Notes under the pieces: generated by a model | Told to the model about the DNA's origin: nothing | Seen by the model: the letters and a program-made list of their open reading frames with translations, nothing else | The model's database searches: none | Shown: piece by piece, positions 1 to 7,762 of the stretch | Layout: each line of letters starts with the position of its first letter | Position numbering within the stretch: the stretch's first letter is position 1 | Assembly (NCBI RefSeq): GCF_006440735.1 | Contig: NZ_VFUA01000032.1 | Span: 1-56,391 of the forward strand | Source: Mesorhizobium sp. B2-7-1 | GTDB lineage: Bacteria > Pseudomonadota > Alphaproteobacteria > Rhizobiales > Rhizobiaceae | Length of the DNA stretch: 56,391 bases | Reading direction: 5' to 3' | Position numbers and translations under genes: made by a program

Positions 1-78
1 ATTTCCGTCTTTGAGGCATCAGTCCCTCTCTCAGGACTGTCCCTTATATCCTTGTCTCAGTTTTGGGGTGCACTCCAG

Positions 79-165
79 GAGTAGGGGAGTAGGGTCAATG
101 CAATGGCCGTGTCCCGGCCAGCCGCCTTTTTCCTACTCCCCTATTCCCTTACTCCCCTATTCCCT
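79..165. repeat. Tandem 16-bp direct repeat with inverted partner
   Basis: TACTCCCCTATTCCCT occurs twice back to back (134-149, 150-165). A complementary purine-rich tract, GAGTAGGGGAGTAGGG, lies at 79-94, so the transcript could fold into a hairpin. The second copy overlaps the stop codon of the PRC-barrel gene (164-166). It may act as a 3' end structure for that leftward gene. There is no clear T-tract, so calling it a terminator would be inference. Confidence 0.5.
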
Positions 166-1531
166 ACTTCAGCATCATCCGCTGCTGGTCGCGGTTCGCG
201 GCATAGCTGCTCTTGTCATAGGCCGTCTGCGCCTGCAGCTCTTCCTTGGTGAAGTTGGTGTAGAGATATTTCTTGCCGTTCTTGTCGGTCATGAATTTGA
301 GTTTGTCCATGCCGACCGCCACTTCCTTGGCGCCTATGCCGAGGAAGCCGCCGACGTCGATGACCACCGCGTCCGGCTTCTTGTCCGGCGTCAGCACGAC
401 ATCGCCGATCGAGCCGATCTCGGCATCGTTGGCGCCATAGACGGTGGCGCCCTTGAGATCGTCGCCACGGATGTCGCCCATCGGCATCTCGGTCAGCGTC
501 GACTTGTCGATGGACGCCGTCTTGGTCTGGTCGGCGGCGGCAGCGTCGTTGTCGGCAGGCTTGTTCTCGGCCGCGCTCGAAGCCGGCGGCGTCGCAGGCT
601 TTGCCTCGGCCGTCGACTTGGCAGGCTCTGCCGGCTTGGCGCCCTTGTCGGAGGTCGTATCCGAAGACACCACCGCGGGCGTGGTCGCCGCAGGAGCGTT
701 GTTCGCGGCCGTTGTCGTGCCGGGCGCCGGATCATAGGCCTTGCGGTTGAAGTCGGGCTGGGCCTGCAGCTCCTCCTTGGTGGTCTCGGCCACCAGCCAG
801 CGGTTGCCGTCCTTCTCCGCCCATTTTGCCTTGGCGAAGTCATAGGTGACATTCTTCGTGCCGATGCCGAGGAAGCCGCCGACGCCGATCACCAGCCACT
901 CGGCCTTGCCGTCCTTGGCAAGCACGATGTCCTTCACGTCGCCGATCTTCTGGGCATCGTCCGCGGTGCCGTTATAGACCGAGGCGCCCATGATGTTGGT
1001 GGCGAGATTGCCGTCCGCCTTCTTCACCGGTTCGGCGGGTGCGGCCGCCGGGGCCTGCGCCGTGGTCGTGTTGTTGGCGGGCTGCGTCGCGTCGGCCGGC
1101 TGCGCCGGCGCCGGATCATAAGGCTTGCGGTCGAACGCCGGCTGGGCGTTCAGCTCGTCCTTGCTGGTCTTGGCCACCAGCCAGCGGTCGCCATTCTTCT
1201 CGGCCCATTCCAGCTTGCCGTAGTCGAAGGCGACATCCTTCGAGCCGACGCCGAGAAAACCGCCGACCCCGATTATGGCCGACTTGGCCTTGCCGGCGGA
1301 ATCAAAGACGATGTCGTCGACCTTGCCTATGTTCTGGGCGTCGTCGCCGGTGCCGTTATAGACCGACTCGCCGATGATATTGGTCATGAGCGCGCCGTCC
1401 GAGCGCACGACCGGAGCCGGATTGTCGGCTGCCGGGGCCTGTTGCGCCGGAGCGGGCGTCGTCTGTGCAAAAGCGCCGGTCGCGAGCAGCGTCGCGATCG
1501 CGGTCGTCGCAAAAAGAGTGCGGATCATCAT
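164..1531 (-). CDS. Secreted protein with three PRC-barrel domains
   Basis: A 455-residue protein with an N-terminal signal peptide (hydrophobic residues 4-20, cleavage probably after the AFA near residue 22). Three PRC-barrel-like repeats follow at about residues 48-142, 175-270 and 358-445. Each carries a GVGGFLG(V/I)G-type core and ends in a KEELxAQ-xxxR/K-xYDPAP-like block. Repeats 1 and 2 are closely similar; the third is more diverged and follows a long Ala/Pro/Thr linker. PRC-barrel domains occur in RimM and photosynthetic reaction centre H subunits, and exported versions in rhizobia are often stress-induced. An EcfG-type promoter 90 bp upstream (1621-1645) places it in the general stress regulon. 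Its molecular function is unknown. Confidence 0.9.
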   Translation of the reverse strand: MMIRTLFATTAIATLLATGAFAQTTPAPAQQAPAADNPAPVVRSDGALMTNIIGESVYNGTGDDAQNIGKVDDIVFDSAGKAKSAIIGVGGFLGVGSKDVAFDYGKLEWAEKNGDRWLVAKTSKDELNAQPAFDRKPYDPAPAQPADATQPANNTTTAQAPAAAPAEPVKKADGNLATNIMGASVYNGTADDAQKIGDVKDIVLAKDGKAEWLVIGVGGFLGIGTKNVTYDFAKAKWAEKDGNRWLVAETTKEELQAQPDFNRKAYDPAPGTTTAANNAPAATTPAVVSSDTTSDKGAKPAEPAKSTAEAKPATPPASSAAENKPADNDAAAADQTKTASIDKSTLTEMPMGDIRGDDLKGATVYGANDAEIGSIGDVVLTPDKKPDAVVIDVGGFLGIGAKEVAVGMDKLKFMTDKNGKKYLYTNFTKEELQAQTAYDKSSYAANRDQQRMMLK

Positions 1532-1620
1532 AGTCTCTCCTCGTGCCTGATCTGTGCATGGCGCTCGCTCGGCCAGCCTCTGAACGGCGGGTCGGGGAGC
1601 GGCATTGTCGACAGGTTCAC

Positions 1621-1645
1621 AACGTCGTGACCGGGGTCTTGTTCC
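1621..1645 (-). promoter_or_regulatory. EcfG-type promoter of the PRC-barrel gene
   Basis: On the minus strand GGAAC (1645-1641) and CGTT (1624-1621) are separated by 16 bases, matching the alphaproteobacterial EcfG consensus GGAAC-N16/17-CGTT. It lies 90 bp from the start codon at 1531. Confidence 0.8.
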
Positions 1646-1688
1646 AACAGCGCGCGCTTCCGGGCAGCCGATTCCTAAAACCTGCGGT

Positions 1689-1714
1689 GGAACCTTTGCC
1701 GGCGCATCCCCGTT
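1689..1714 (+). promoter_or_regulatory. EcfG-type promoter of the lipid-kinase-like gene
   Basis: GGAAC (1689-1693), 17-base spacer, CGTT (1711-1714), ending 58 bp before the ATG at 1773. With the site at 1621-1645 it forms a divergent pair serving both neighbouring genes. Confidence 0.75.
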
Positions 1715-1772
1715 TCAGCCAGTGGCTGAGGGGTCTGTCGGCTCGAAGCGACTTGAAGACACGGAGCGGGGT

Positions 1773-2693
1773 ATGCGGTTTGCTGCAGTGCTGAACCAGG
1801 ACGGCGGCACCTTGCGCACCATCGACATGGAAGCATTTTCCAAACAGCTGCGTCAGACACTCGAAGCGGCGGGACATTCGGTCGAGGTCGAAATCGTTGC
1901 CGGCCGCGATGTTGCTTCGGCGCTGGAAAAGGTTATCGCCAGGCGCAACATCGACATTGTTCTTGCCGGAGGCGGCGACGGCACGATTTCCACGGCGGCG
2001 TCCCTCCTCATGAACAAGAAGAAGGCCTTGGCCATCTTGCCCGCCGGCACGATGAACCTCTTCGCACGGGGCTTGGGCATTCCGCAGACACTCGAGGCGG
2101 CACTGCTATCCTTCGCCGAGGGCGAGGTGATCGCGGTCGATATGGCGAGCGCCAACGGCCAGCCTTTCGTGCATCAGTTCTCGGTCGGCATGCATGCCAA
2201 GATGGTTCAGCTGCGCGAGAAGATGGATTTCGGCTCGCGCCTTGGGAAGATGCAGGCATCCGTGCGCGCGGCATGGGTGGCGATCAAGAACCCGCCCGCC
2301 CTGAAAGTGAGCCTGAGCGTCGGCAAGGCGGAGATCGTCACCCGCACCACCGGCATCGGCATCTCCAACAATCTGTTTGGCGAAGGCCATCTTCCCTATG
2401 CCGACAACCCGGCCGGCGGCGTGCTTGGCATCTATGTCAGCGTCGCGCGCCGGCGCCATCATCTGGCAAAGCTTTTGCTCGATACGCTGCGCGGCAGGCT
2501 GCGCCAGAGCGCGCATGTCGAAGTGCATCAGGCAGGCAGGGCTGTGCTGAAGATCCACTCGCCCACCCGCAAGTTCAGCGCGGTGCTGGATGGCGAACTG
2601 ATCAGGCTCGAGCGCGAAACAACGATCGAGATTCACCCGGGCGCGCTGAAAGTGCTCGTTCCGGCAAGCCATGCACAGGCAAAGGCCGCGTGA
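1773..2693 (+). CDS. Diacylglycerol/sphingosine kinase-family protein (DAGK catalytic domain)
   Basis: A 306-residue cytoplasmic protein. The N-terminal half has the nucleotide-binding motif GGGDGTISTAASLL and, about 25 residues later, PAGTMNLFARGLG. Both are hallmarks of the DAGK/LCB5/YegS lipid-kinase fold, which phosphorylates diacylglycerol-like lipids. The C-terminal half, with VLDGELIRLE, fits the second domain of YegS-type enzymes. The start at 1773 is preferred because the open frame upstream is unrelated sequence and contains the EcfG promoter, and a purine-rich ribosome site (ggagcgggg) sits just before it. The true substrate is not predictable. The link to EcfG suggests membrane-lipid remodelling under stress, which is inference. 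Confidence 0.88.
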   Translation: MRFAAVLNQDGGTLRTIDMEAFSKQLRQTLEAAGHSVEVEIVAGRDVASALEKVIARRNIDIVLAGGGDGTISTAASLLMNKKKALAILPAGTMNLFARGLGIPQTLEAALLSFAEGEVIAVDMASANGQPFVHQFSVGMHAKMVQLREKMDFGSRLGKMQASVRAAWVAIKNPPALKVSLSVGKAEIVTRTTGIGISNNLFGEGHLPYADNPAGGVLGIYVSVARRRHHLAKLLLDTLRGRLRQSAHVEVHQAGRAVLKIHSPTRKFSAVLDGELIRLERETTIEIHPGALKVLVPASHAQAKAA

Positions 2694-2700
2694 TGGGGGA

Positions 2701-2904
2701 TCAGCCGCCCTGGACGGATTTCTGGGCCGCGGGCGGTGCTTCCGGCACGGTCTGCTGCGTCGTCGGCGATTTGATCAGCTCGCCATAGATCTCGACCGCC
2801 CCCCACGCGATGAAGGCCAGCAACAGCCCTGCGATGAGAATTCTGAGCGCGTGCCAGCCCCAATGCCCCTGGCGTGCTTTGTCTTCGGGTACGATCTTGG
2901 TCAC
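2701..2904 (-). CDS. Small single-span membrane protein
   Basis: A 67-residue protein. It has a charged N-terminus (about 20 residues), one transmembrane helix (about 21-42, LRILIAGLLLAFIAWGAVEI) and a Pro/Ala/Gln-rich tail. It is convergent with the lipid-kinase-like gene, with only 7 bp between the stops. An EcfG-type promoter lies 55 bp upstream (2959-2983), so it is probably a stress-induced inner-membrane peptide. No family is recognised. Confidence 0.7.
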   Translation of the reverse strand: MTKIVPEDKARQGHWGWHALRILIAGLLLAFIAWGAVEIYGELIKSPTTQQTVPEAPPAAQKSVQGG

Positions 2905-2958
2905 TCTTGGCCTCCATACTGCGCGGCGGCGGGCGCTTCGGAAACGATACGTTCGGGT

Positions 2959-2983
2959 AACGGAGGCTGTTCGGGAAAGTTCC
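2959..2983 (-). promoter_or_regulatory. EcfG-type promoter of the small membrane protein
   Basis: Minus-strand GGAAC (2983-2979), 16-base spacer, CGTT (2962-2959), 55 bp before the start codon at 2904. It lies between that gene and the divergent kinase pseudogene. Confidence 0.75.
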
Positions 2984-3035
2984 GCATCGGGAGACGTGCC
3001 CGCCGCGGCCGATTGCGTGAGGCTTTGAGGGAAAG

Positions 3036-4549
3036 GTGACCAACAAGGCTGAAAGTTTGCCGACGGACGTCAGCCGCGTCGTCATCGATGCGGAACGGCT
3101 CGCCGTGCTTCAGGGCTTGGACGCCATGGACACGGCGACCGATCCGGACTTCGACCGTATCACCGGTCTTGCGGCGGCAATCGCCGAAGCGCCTGTCGCG
3201 CTGGTGAGCCTGGTCGACAGTGATCGCCAGTGGTTCAAGTCGCGCATCGGTCTCGACGAGACGGAGACGCCAACCAGCGTCTCTTGCCCATGCCATCGCT
3301 GCCGGCGACGATCCCATGGTGGTGACCGACGCCACGCTCGATCCGCGTTTCGCCGCCAATCCCCTGGTCACGGGCAAGCAGCACATCCGCTTCTATGCCG
3401 GGGTGCCAATGGCGGTGGCCGGCGCCCGGATCGGTACGCTCTGCGTGCTCGATCACGAGTCGAGACCGTTTCCGACCGAAAACGCCCTGAGGACATTGAA
3501 GACGCTTGCCGCCCTGGCTGCGAGCCTGTTCGCGCTGAAGGACGCCACCCGCAACGGCGCCATCGCCAAGGCGGAACTGGCGCGCGAGGAAAAGCGTCGC
3601 GCCATCGCACTCGACGCTGCCTCGCTGGCTAGCTGGGCGTGGGACGTACGCACCGACATGATCGACTGCGACACGCATCTGGCCGAGCTCTTCAACCTGC
3701 CGCCGTCGAAACGGCTGAAGGCGCGCGACATCCTGCGCGCCATCGACCCGCGCGACGTTCTACCAGACCGAGACGCGTTTCCGCGACGCGCTGAGCGGCA
3801 GCGACGACTATTTTGGCGAATACCGGGTTAAGGGTCTCCATCCACCCCGCTGGATCGCCACGCGCGGACGCGTGGTCGAACGCGACGGCGAGGGCAAGCC
3901 GACGCTGATCTTCGGCGTCAACTACGACATCACCGAGCGCAAGCTGGGCGACGAGCGGCAACGCCTCCCGCTGCGCGAGCTCAACCATCGCGTCAAGAAC
4001 ACGTTGGCGACCGTGCAGGCCCTGGCGACGCAGACGGTTCGTCACGCAGCCGAGTGAATTCCTGGAAGCCTTCGGCGCCAGGCTGCAGGCGCTCGGCGCC
4101 GCTCATAGCCTGCTGTCCGACCGCGAGTGGCGCGGCATCGGCATCGGCGAGTTGGCGCGCATCGAGGTCGGGGCTTTCGATACCGGCGACCAGCCGCGCA
4201 TCGCGATCTCAGGTCCCGAGCTTCTGCTCTCGCCGGACCAGGCGGTGGGGCTGGGCTTGATCCTGCACGAACTCGCCAGCAACGCGCTGAAATACGGTTC
4301 GCTCTCGGTGCCGTCGGGCAAGGTAAACCTCGACTGGAAGGCGCAGGGTCGCAAGGGCGCGCGGCGCCTGGTGCTGACCTGGCGTGAAAGCGGCGGGCCC
4401 GAGGTCGAGCTCCCGATCGCCAGGGCTTTGGCTCGATCCTGATCCGCCGCAGCCTTGCCAAGGTCATCGACAGCGACGTCAACCACGAATTTCGCCCCGG
4501 CGGCGTCTTTGCCGGGATATCGATGCCGCTCGAGCCGTTCTTGAAGTAA
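3036..4549 (+). pseudogene. Frameshifted GAF-PAS-HWE histidine kinase
   Basis: Homology runs continuously but crosses frames four times. GAF-domain residues start in the frame of 3036 and move to another frame near 3285, where the expected S-F-C-A-H block is shortened. They continue through the rest of GAF and the start of a PAS domain until about 3760. A third frame carries the PAS end (GVNYDITERK) and the HWE/HisKA_2 phosphoacceptor block (LRELNHRVKNTLATVQALATQT) to a stop near 4057. A fourth frame carries the ATP-binding N-box (GLILHELASNALKYG), and the last part (GFGSILIRRSL) is in another frame, ending with TAA at 4547-4549. Codon quality stays high throughout, so decay is recent or the assembly has indels. 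Intact relatives are blue-light- or stress-sensing kinases that feed PhyR-type regulators. Confidence 0.85.
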
Positions 4550-4579
4550 GCGGTGTCGTGGCGTGAGCAGCCGAACGGT

Positions 4580-5044
4580 CTACGGCATGTCCTTCGGGTC
4601 ATGCGTCGGTGGCGTGGGCTTGGCGTTCTCGCGATAGATGGCGTAGGCAACGACCGCCAGGGCGGGCGCGATGACGGCTCCCAGCCCGCCCTTGCTCTTC
4701 GCAAGCGCCGGAAGCAGGGCGAGTGCCGCGGTAACGCCCAGCGCCGTCATGTCGGCCTGCCGCCGTTTTGCGCGCCGCCTGCTGCGCATGCTCGTCGTCA
4801 GCTTGTGGATGACGAGGACGAGCCCGGCAAGCACCAGGAAGCCGATGCCGAAGCCGAGGCTGGTCGCCAGCGGTCCGTAGCGCGCCGCCAGCCAGATATA
4901 GGCGGCGCCGATGAGGAAGCCGACGCCGCACAGGGCAAAAACGGCGGCAAGTCCGTAAAGGATTGCCGTCGTCCGCGCCCTGTGCACAGCGGCCATGGCC
5001 TCGCCCGAGGCGAGGGCCGAGATCAGCGAGACAAGCGTCCCCAT
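4580..5044 (-). CDS. Holin-superfamily-like inner membrane protein
   Basis: A 154-residue protein. It has two long hydrophobic spans in the first half (about residues 28-50 and 60-80), a basic stretch (SMRSRRRAKRRQ, about 86-97), then two further moderately hydrophobic segments. The layout and the partner gene resemble the Phage_holin_3_6/YqjE-type family that accompanies DUF883 (YqjD/ElaB) proteins. It lies 6 bp after the DUF883 gene and must share its transcript and EcfG promoter. In Enterobacteria such pairs are stationary-phase inner-membrane proteins, some of them ribosome-associated. No lysis role is implied. Confidence 0.75.
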   Translation of the reverse strand: MGTLVSLISALASGEAMAAVHRARTTAILYGLAAVFALCGVGFLIGAAYIWLAARYGPLATSLGFGIGFLVLAGLVLVIHKLTTSMRSRRRAKRRQADMTALGVTAALALLPALAKSKGGLGAVIAPALAVVAYAIYRENAKPTPPTHDPKDMP

Positions 5045-5050
5045 CTGGGG

Positions 5051-5377
5051 CTAGCGGCGGGAAAGCAGGGCGAAGAGAAAGCCGACGCCTGCCGCGATCG
5101 CCAGCGACGTCACCGGCTTCTCGCGCACTTTGGCGATCAGCTGTGCTTCGATATCCTCGGCACTTCCCCGCATGCTCTCGAACGCGGCTTCGCCCTGGGC
5201 GCGCAATTGCTCGACGCCGCCCGCGGCGGCGCGCCGGGCCGCGCCATAGCCGTGTTGGCCGGTCTTGGCGAGCTGCTCCGTCAGTTTCTGGATATCCGCC
5301 TTCAGCTGCTCGATATCAGCCTCGAGGTCGGCGGTGGTCGCTTGATCCGTTGCGGATTTGCCTGCGGCGGTTGCCAT
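5051..5377 (-). CDS. DUF883 (YqjD/ElaB-like) membrane-anchored protein
   Basis: A 108-residue protein. The N-terminal half is a predicted amphipathic coiled coil (LEADIEQLKADIQKLTEQL). After a glycine/alanine segment comes the family signature VREKPVTSLAIAAGVGFLFALLSRR, a C-terminal membrane anchor with a terminal RR. E. coli YqjD and ElaB, the studied members, are stationary-phase proteins that tether to ribosomes at the membrane. A strong ribosome site (aaggag) precedes the ATG. It is the first gene of a two-gene operon with the holin-like gene, driven by the EcfG promoter at 5408-5432. Confidence 0.88.
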   Translation of the reverse strand: MATAAGKSATDQATTADLEADIEQLKADIQKLTEQLAKTGQHGYGAARRAAAGGVEQLRAQGEAAFESMRGSAEDIEAQLIAKVREKPVTSLAIAAGVGFLFALLSRR

Positions 5378-5407
5378 TCTCTAACTCCTTGCGTTTGCGT
5401 TGATTTC

Positions 5408-5432
5408 AACGCCCGTTCAGCGCCATAGTTCC
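5408..5432 (-). promoter_or_regulatory. EcfG-type promoter of the DUF883 operon
   Basis: Minus-strand GGAAC (5432-5428), 16-base spacer, CGTT (5411-5408), only 31 bp before the start codon at 5377. Confidence 0.8.
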
Positions 5433-5454
5433 GGTCGTCGCGAGCCTAAACGTC

Positions 5455-6216
5455 CTAGATCAGCGGCCTGCGGTCCTCGCCGAGCCCTTCCCAGCGGGCA
5501 AGCTTCTTCAACCCGTCATAGTCGATCACTTCACAGCCGCCATCTCGCCACATAACGAGCTTGCGGTCCATCAGCTTGCGGATCGTCTTGTTGGTATGGA
5601 CCAGCGAGAGGCCGAGCGTGTCGGCGATGTGCTGTTGCGTGATCGGAATCTGCACCGGTGTCTTGCCGTTGAGTCCGGCGCTGCGCGCCCGACTGGCGAT
5701 GAAGGCGATGAGGTAGGCCGCTCGTTCGAGCGCGGTGCGGCGGCCGATGCTGAGCAGGTTCTCGTCCAGCATGCGTTCCTCGCGCGACGCGATCCAGGTA
5801 ATGTCATAGGCAAGGCCGGGATGGTTGCGATAGAGTTCCTGCAACTGGTCGCGTTCGAAAACGCACAGCAGCATCGGCGACAAGGCCTCGATGGAATGCT
5901 GCATCTCGCCCATCAGGCTGCCTTGCAGGCCGATGAGGTCGCCGGGCATGGAAAAATTGAGGATCTGCCGACGTCCGTCGGGCAGAAGCTTGTAGCGGAA
6001 CGCCCAGCCGGACAGCACGGTGTAGAGATGCGCGCTGTGGCTGCCTTCGACCAGGACTGTCGCTCCCTTGTCGACCGCAAGTTCACCGCGCTTGAAGGTG
6101 CTGATGAATGACAATTCCTGCTTGTCGAACTCACGGAATGCCGGCAAGGGCCGCAACGGGCACTTTTCGCAAGGATATTGGCGGCTGGCAGCCGGACGTG
6201 CGTTTTGGCCGGACAT
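5455..6216 (-). CDS. Crp/Fnr-family transcriptional regulator
   Basis: A 253-residue protein with a cyclic-nucleotide-binding-like sensor domain (about residues 30-150), a long dimerisation helix (about 150-180) and a C-terminal winged helix. The recognition region is ITQQHIADTLGLSLVHTNKTIRKL. The N-terminus contains CEKCPLR (Cys16 and Cys19), which recalls FNR/FixK-type cysteines. Only this pair is clear near the N-terminus and a full four-cysteine Fe-S set is not evident, so oxygen sensing is uncertain. An EcfG promoter lies 44 bp upstream (6260-6284), making it a second-tier regulator in the stress response. Many rhizobial genomes carry several such Crp/Fnr copies. Confidence 0.9.
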   Translation of the reverse strand: MSGQNARPAASRQYPCEKCPLRPLPAFREFDKQELSFISTFKRGELAVDKGATVLVEGSHSAHLYTVLSGWAFRYKLLPDGRRQILNFSMPGDLIGLQGSLMGEMQHSIEALSPMLLCVFERDQLQELYRNHPGLAYDITWIASREERMLDENLLSIGRRTALERAAYLIAFIASRARSAGLNGKTPVQIPITQQHIADTLGLSLVHTNKTIRKLMDRKLVMWRDGGCEVIDYDGLKKLARWEGLGEDRRPLI

Positions 6217-6259
6217 TTCGACCCCTCTTCGAAATTCCTGCCCTTATGGGGCGCAAGGA

Positions 6260-6284
6260 AACGCTTGAGACCGGCAGGGGTTCC
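6260..6284 (-). promoter_or_regulatory. EcfG-type promoter of the Crp/Fnr gene
   Basis: Minus-strand GGAAC (6284-6280), 16-base spacer, CGTT (6263-6260), 44 bp before the start at 6216. Confidence 0.78.
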
Positions 6285-6369
6285 GCGAGGCCTGTATCCC
6301 ATGTCTTTTTTAAATGACATCGGGTCCAATTCCGCGCATGAGTGCGGCCAGCCGAGGAGACACTGATAA

Positions 6370-6750
6370 GTGCCAGCACTGCTTGACGGACTGCGTATTC
6401 TCGTCCTGGAAGACGAATTCCTGATCGCGATGGATGTCGAGCAGCTTTGCCGCGACCACGGCGCCGCGGATGTGACGATCGTCCGGAAGATCGCCGAGGT
6501 CGAGGGAGAAGCGCTGCCTTCGCGCTTCGACGCGGCGGTCGTCGATCTCATGCTCGGCGGCGTCTCGACCCTGGATTTCGCCTCGCGGCTGCGCAGCGAG
6601 GGCGTGCCCTTCGTATTTGCCTCCGGCTATTCGGATTCGGACGAGGTCAAGGACTCGTTCCCGGATATCCGGCTGGTCGCCAAGCCCTACTCAGGCGACG
6701 ATCTGATCGAAGCCGTGGCCATGGCCTGCGGCCGGGTCGCCCCGGCCTGA
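6370..6750 (+). CDS. Single-domain response regulator (FAT-GUY-like)
   Basis: A 126-residue stand-alone receiver domain. The acidic pocket is in LVLEDEFLIAMD, the phosphoacceptor is Asp59 (AAVVDLML), and the conserved lysine is in LVAKPYSGDDL. The beta4-alpha4 segment PFVFASGYSD resembles the FATGUY signature of regulators such as SdrG and Sma0114, which modulate PhyR signalling with HWE kinases. The start is a GTG; no in-frame ATG lies close to it. It has no output domain, so it presumably acts as a phosphate sink or relay. It stands between the Crp/Fnr gene and ecfG. I see no EcfG promoter directly upstream. Confidence 0.85.
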   Translation: MPALLDGLRILVLEDEFLIAMDVEQLCRDHGAADVTIVRKIAEVEGEALPSRFDAAVVDLMLGGVSTLDFASRLRSEGVPFVFASGYSDSDEVKDSFPDIRLVAKPYSGDDLIEAVAMACGRVAPA

Positions 6751-6785
6751 CACCATCCTTGCAATCGGAATCATAACCGATCGGC

Positions 6786-7337
6786 TTACGCCGCGTTCGA
6801 CCCTGTGACCTGCGCCGAGATCGCGTCGGGCCCGAACTCGTCCTCTCCGGAAATCTTGAGGATCTCCTGCAGCCTGGCGCGCGCCCGGCTGACCCGGCTC
6901 TTGATCGTGCCGACCGCGCAGCCGCAGATCTCGGCGGCTTCTTCATACGAGAAGCCCGAAGCGCCGATCAGGATGATGGCTTCGCGCTGGTCCTCGGGCA
7001 GTTGCTCGAGCGCGCCGCGGAAATCCTTGAGGTCGAGCTGGCCGTGCTGGGCCGGATGAACGGCAAGCCTTGCCGTCATGATGCCGTCGCTGTCCTGCAC
7101 TTCACGGCCGCGCTTGCGCATCTGCGAATAGAATTCGTTGCGCAGGATGGTGAACAGCCAGGCCTTCAGATTGGTGCCCGGCTGGAAGCTTTCATGCTTG
7201 TCCCACGCCTTGACCAGCGTTTCCTGGACAAGGTCGTCGGCCCGGTCGGCATTCTGCGTCAGCGACACGGCAAAAGCCCGCAGGCTCGGGATCGCGCCGA
7301 GCAGCTCGGTCTTGAAGTTCTGGGATACCGCCGCCAT
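6786..7337 (-). CDS. ecfG: General stress response sigma factor EcfG
   Basis: A 183-residue ECF sigma factor. Region 2 is at about residues 10-80 (DLVQETLVKAW ... LKAWLFTILRNEFYSQMRKRGRE), and region 4 at about 110-165 (LPEDQREAIILIGASGFSYEEAAEICGCAVGTIKSRVSRARARL). This is the EcfG (ECF15) type, which directs RNA polymerase to GGAAC-N16/17-CGTT promoters. NepR sequesters it until phosphorylated PhyR titrates NepR. It starts 3 bp after nepR ends, so the two are co-transcribed from the EcfG promoter at 7637-7661. This gives positive autoregulation, and at least nine other matching promoters lie nearby. Confidence 0.95.
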   Translation of the reverse strand: MAAVSQNFKTELLGAIPSLRAFAVSLTQNADRADDLVQETLVKAWDKHESFQPGTNLKAWLFTILRNEFYSQMRKRGREVQDSDGIMTARLAVHPAQHGQLDLKDFRGALEQLPEDQREAIILIGASGFSYEEAAEICGCAVGTIKSRVSRARARLQEILKISGEDEFGPDAISAQVTGSNAA

Positions 7338-7340
7338 GCC

Positions 7341-7544
7341 TCAGTCCTTTTTCTGGGCAGGTTCGGTTTGTTCCAGCTGGCTGAGCAACTGAGCGAAACG
7401 GTCCGGCACATGGTCCGAGACCAGCTCGTCATAATATTGCTTTAGCTTGCGCGCTATCTCGGAGTTTGCCCCAAGCGGATTGCCATCCCCGTTCCGATGC
7501 CGGCCTGCGGCATCAGCCATCTGTTTTTTCGTCATTTCTTTCAT
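7341..7544 (-). CDS. nepR: Anti-sigma factor NepR
   Basis: A 67-residue protein with the NepR core SEIARKLKQYYDELVSDHVPDRFAQLL at about residues 28-54, flanked by disordered ends. NepR holds EcfG inactive and releases it when phospho-PhyR binds NepR with its sigma-like domain. It is the first gene of the nepR-ecfG operon and divergent from phyR, the classic arrangement. An annotation made only on long open frames could miss it. Confidence 0.95.
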   Translation of the reverse strand: MKEMTKKQMADAAGRHRNGDGNPLGANSEIARKLKQYYDELVSDHVPDRFAQLLSQLEQTEPAQKKD

Positions 7545-7636
7545 AATCGCCCTAGTTTCCAGCGCCTGAACCGCTCTTCGACTTCACACCACAACGCAAG
7601 CGGAACCGTCGTCTGGTTGCCCATCCCGAGACGCGA

Positions 7637-7661
7637 AACGCCCGCCTGCTAATTTAGTTCC
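7637..7661 (-). promoter_or_regulatory. EcfG-type promoter of nepR-ecfG
   Basis: Minus-strand GGAAC (7661-7657), 16-base spacer, CGTT (7640-7637), 93 bp before the nepR start. Only 9 bp separate it from the phyR promoter. Confidence 0.88.
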
Positions 7662-7670
7662 ACAGCCGGC

Positions 7671-7695
7671 GGAACTTTTTCCGAAAGCCGGCGTT
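7671..7695 (+). promoter_or_regulatory. EcfG-type promoter of phyR
   Basis: GGAAC (7671-7675), 16-base spacer, CGTT (7692-7695), 67 bp before the chosen phyR start. It lies back to back with the nepR promoter. Confidence 0.88.
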
Positions 7696-7762
7696 GATTT
7701 TCCGGGGCGTGCAATCAGCGTGGGCCTCAAACGTGCAACGTCATCTGAGGGAGACGTCAATA

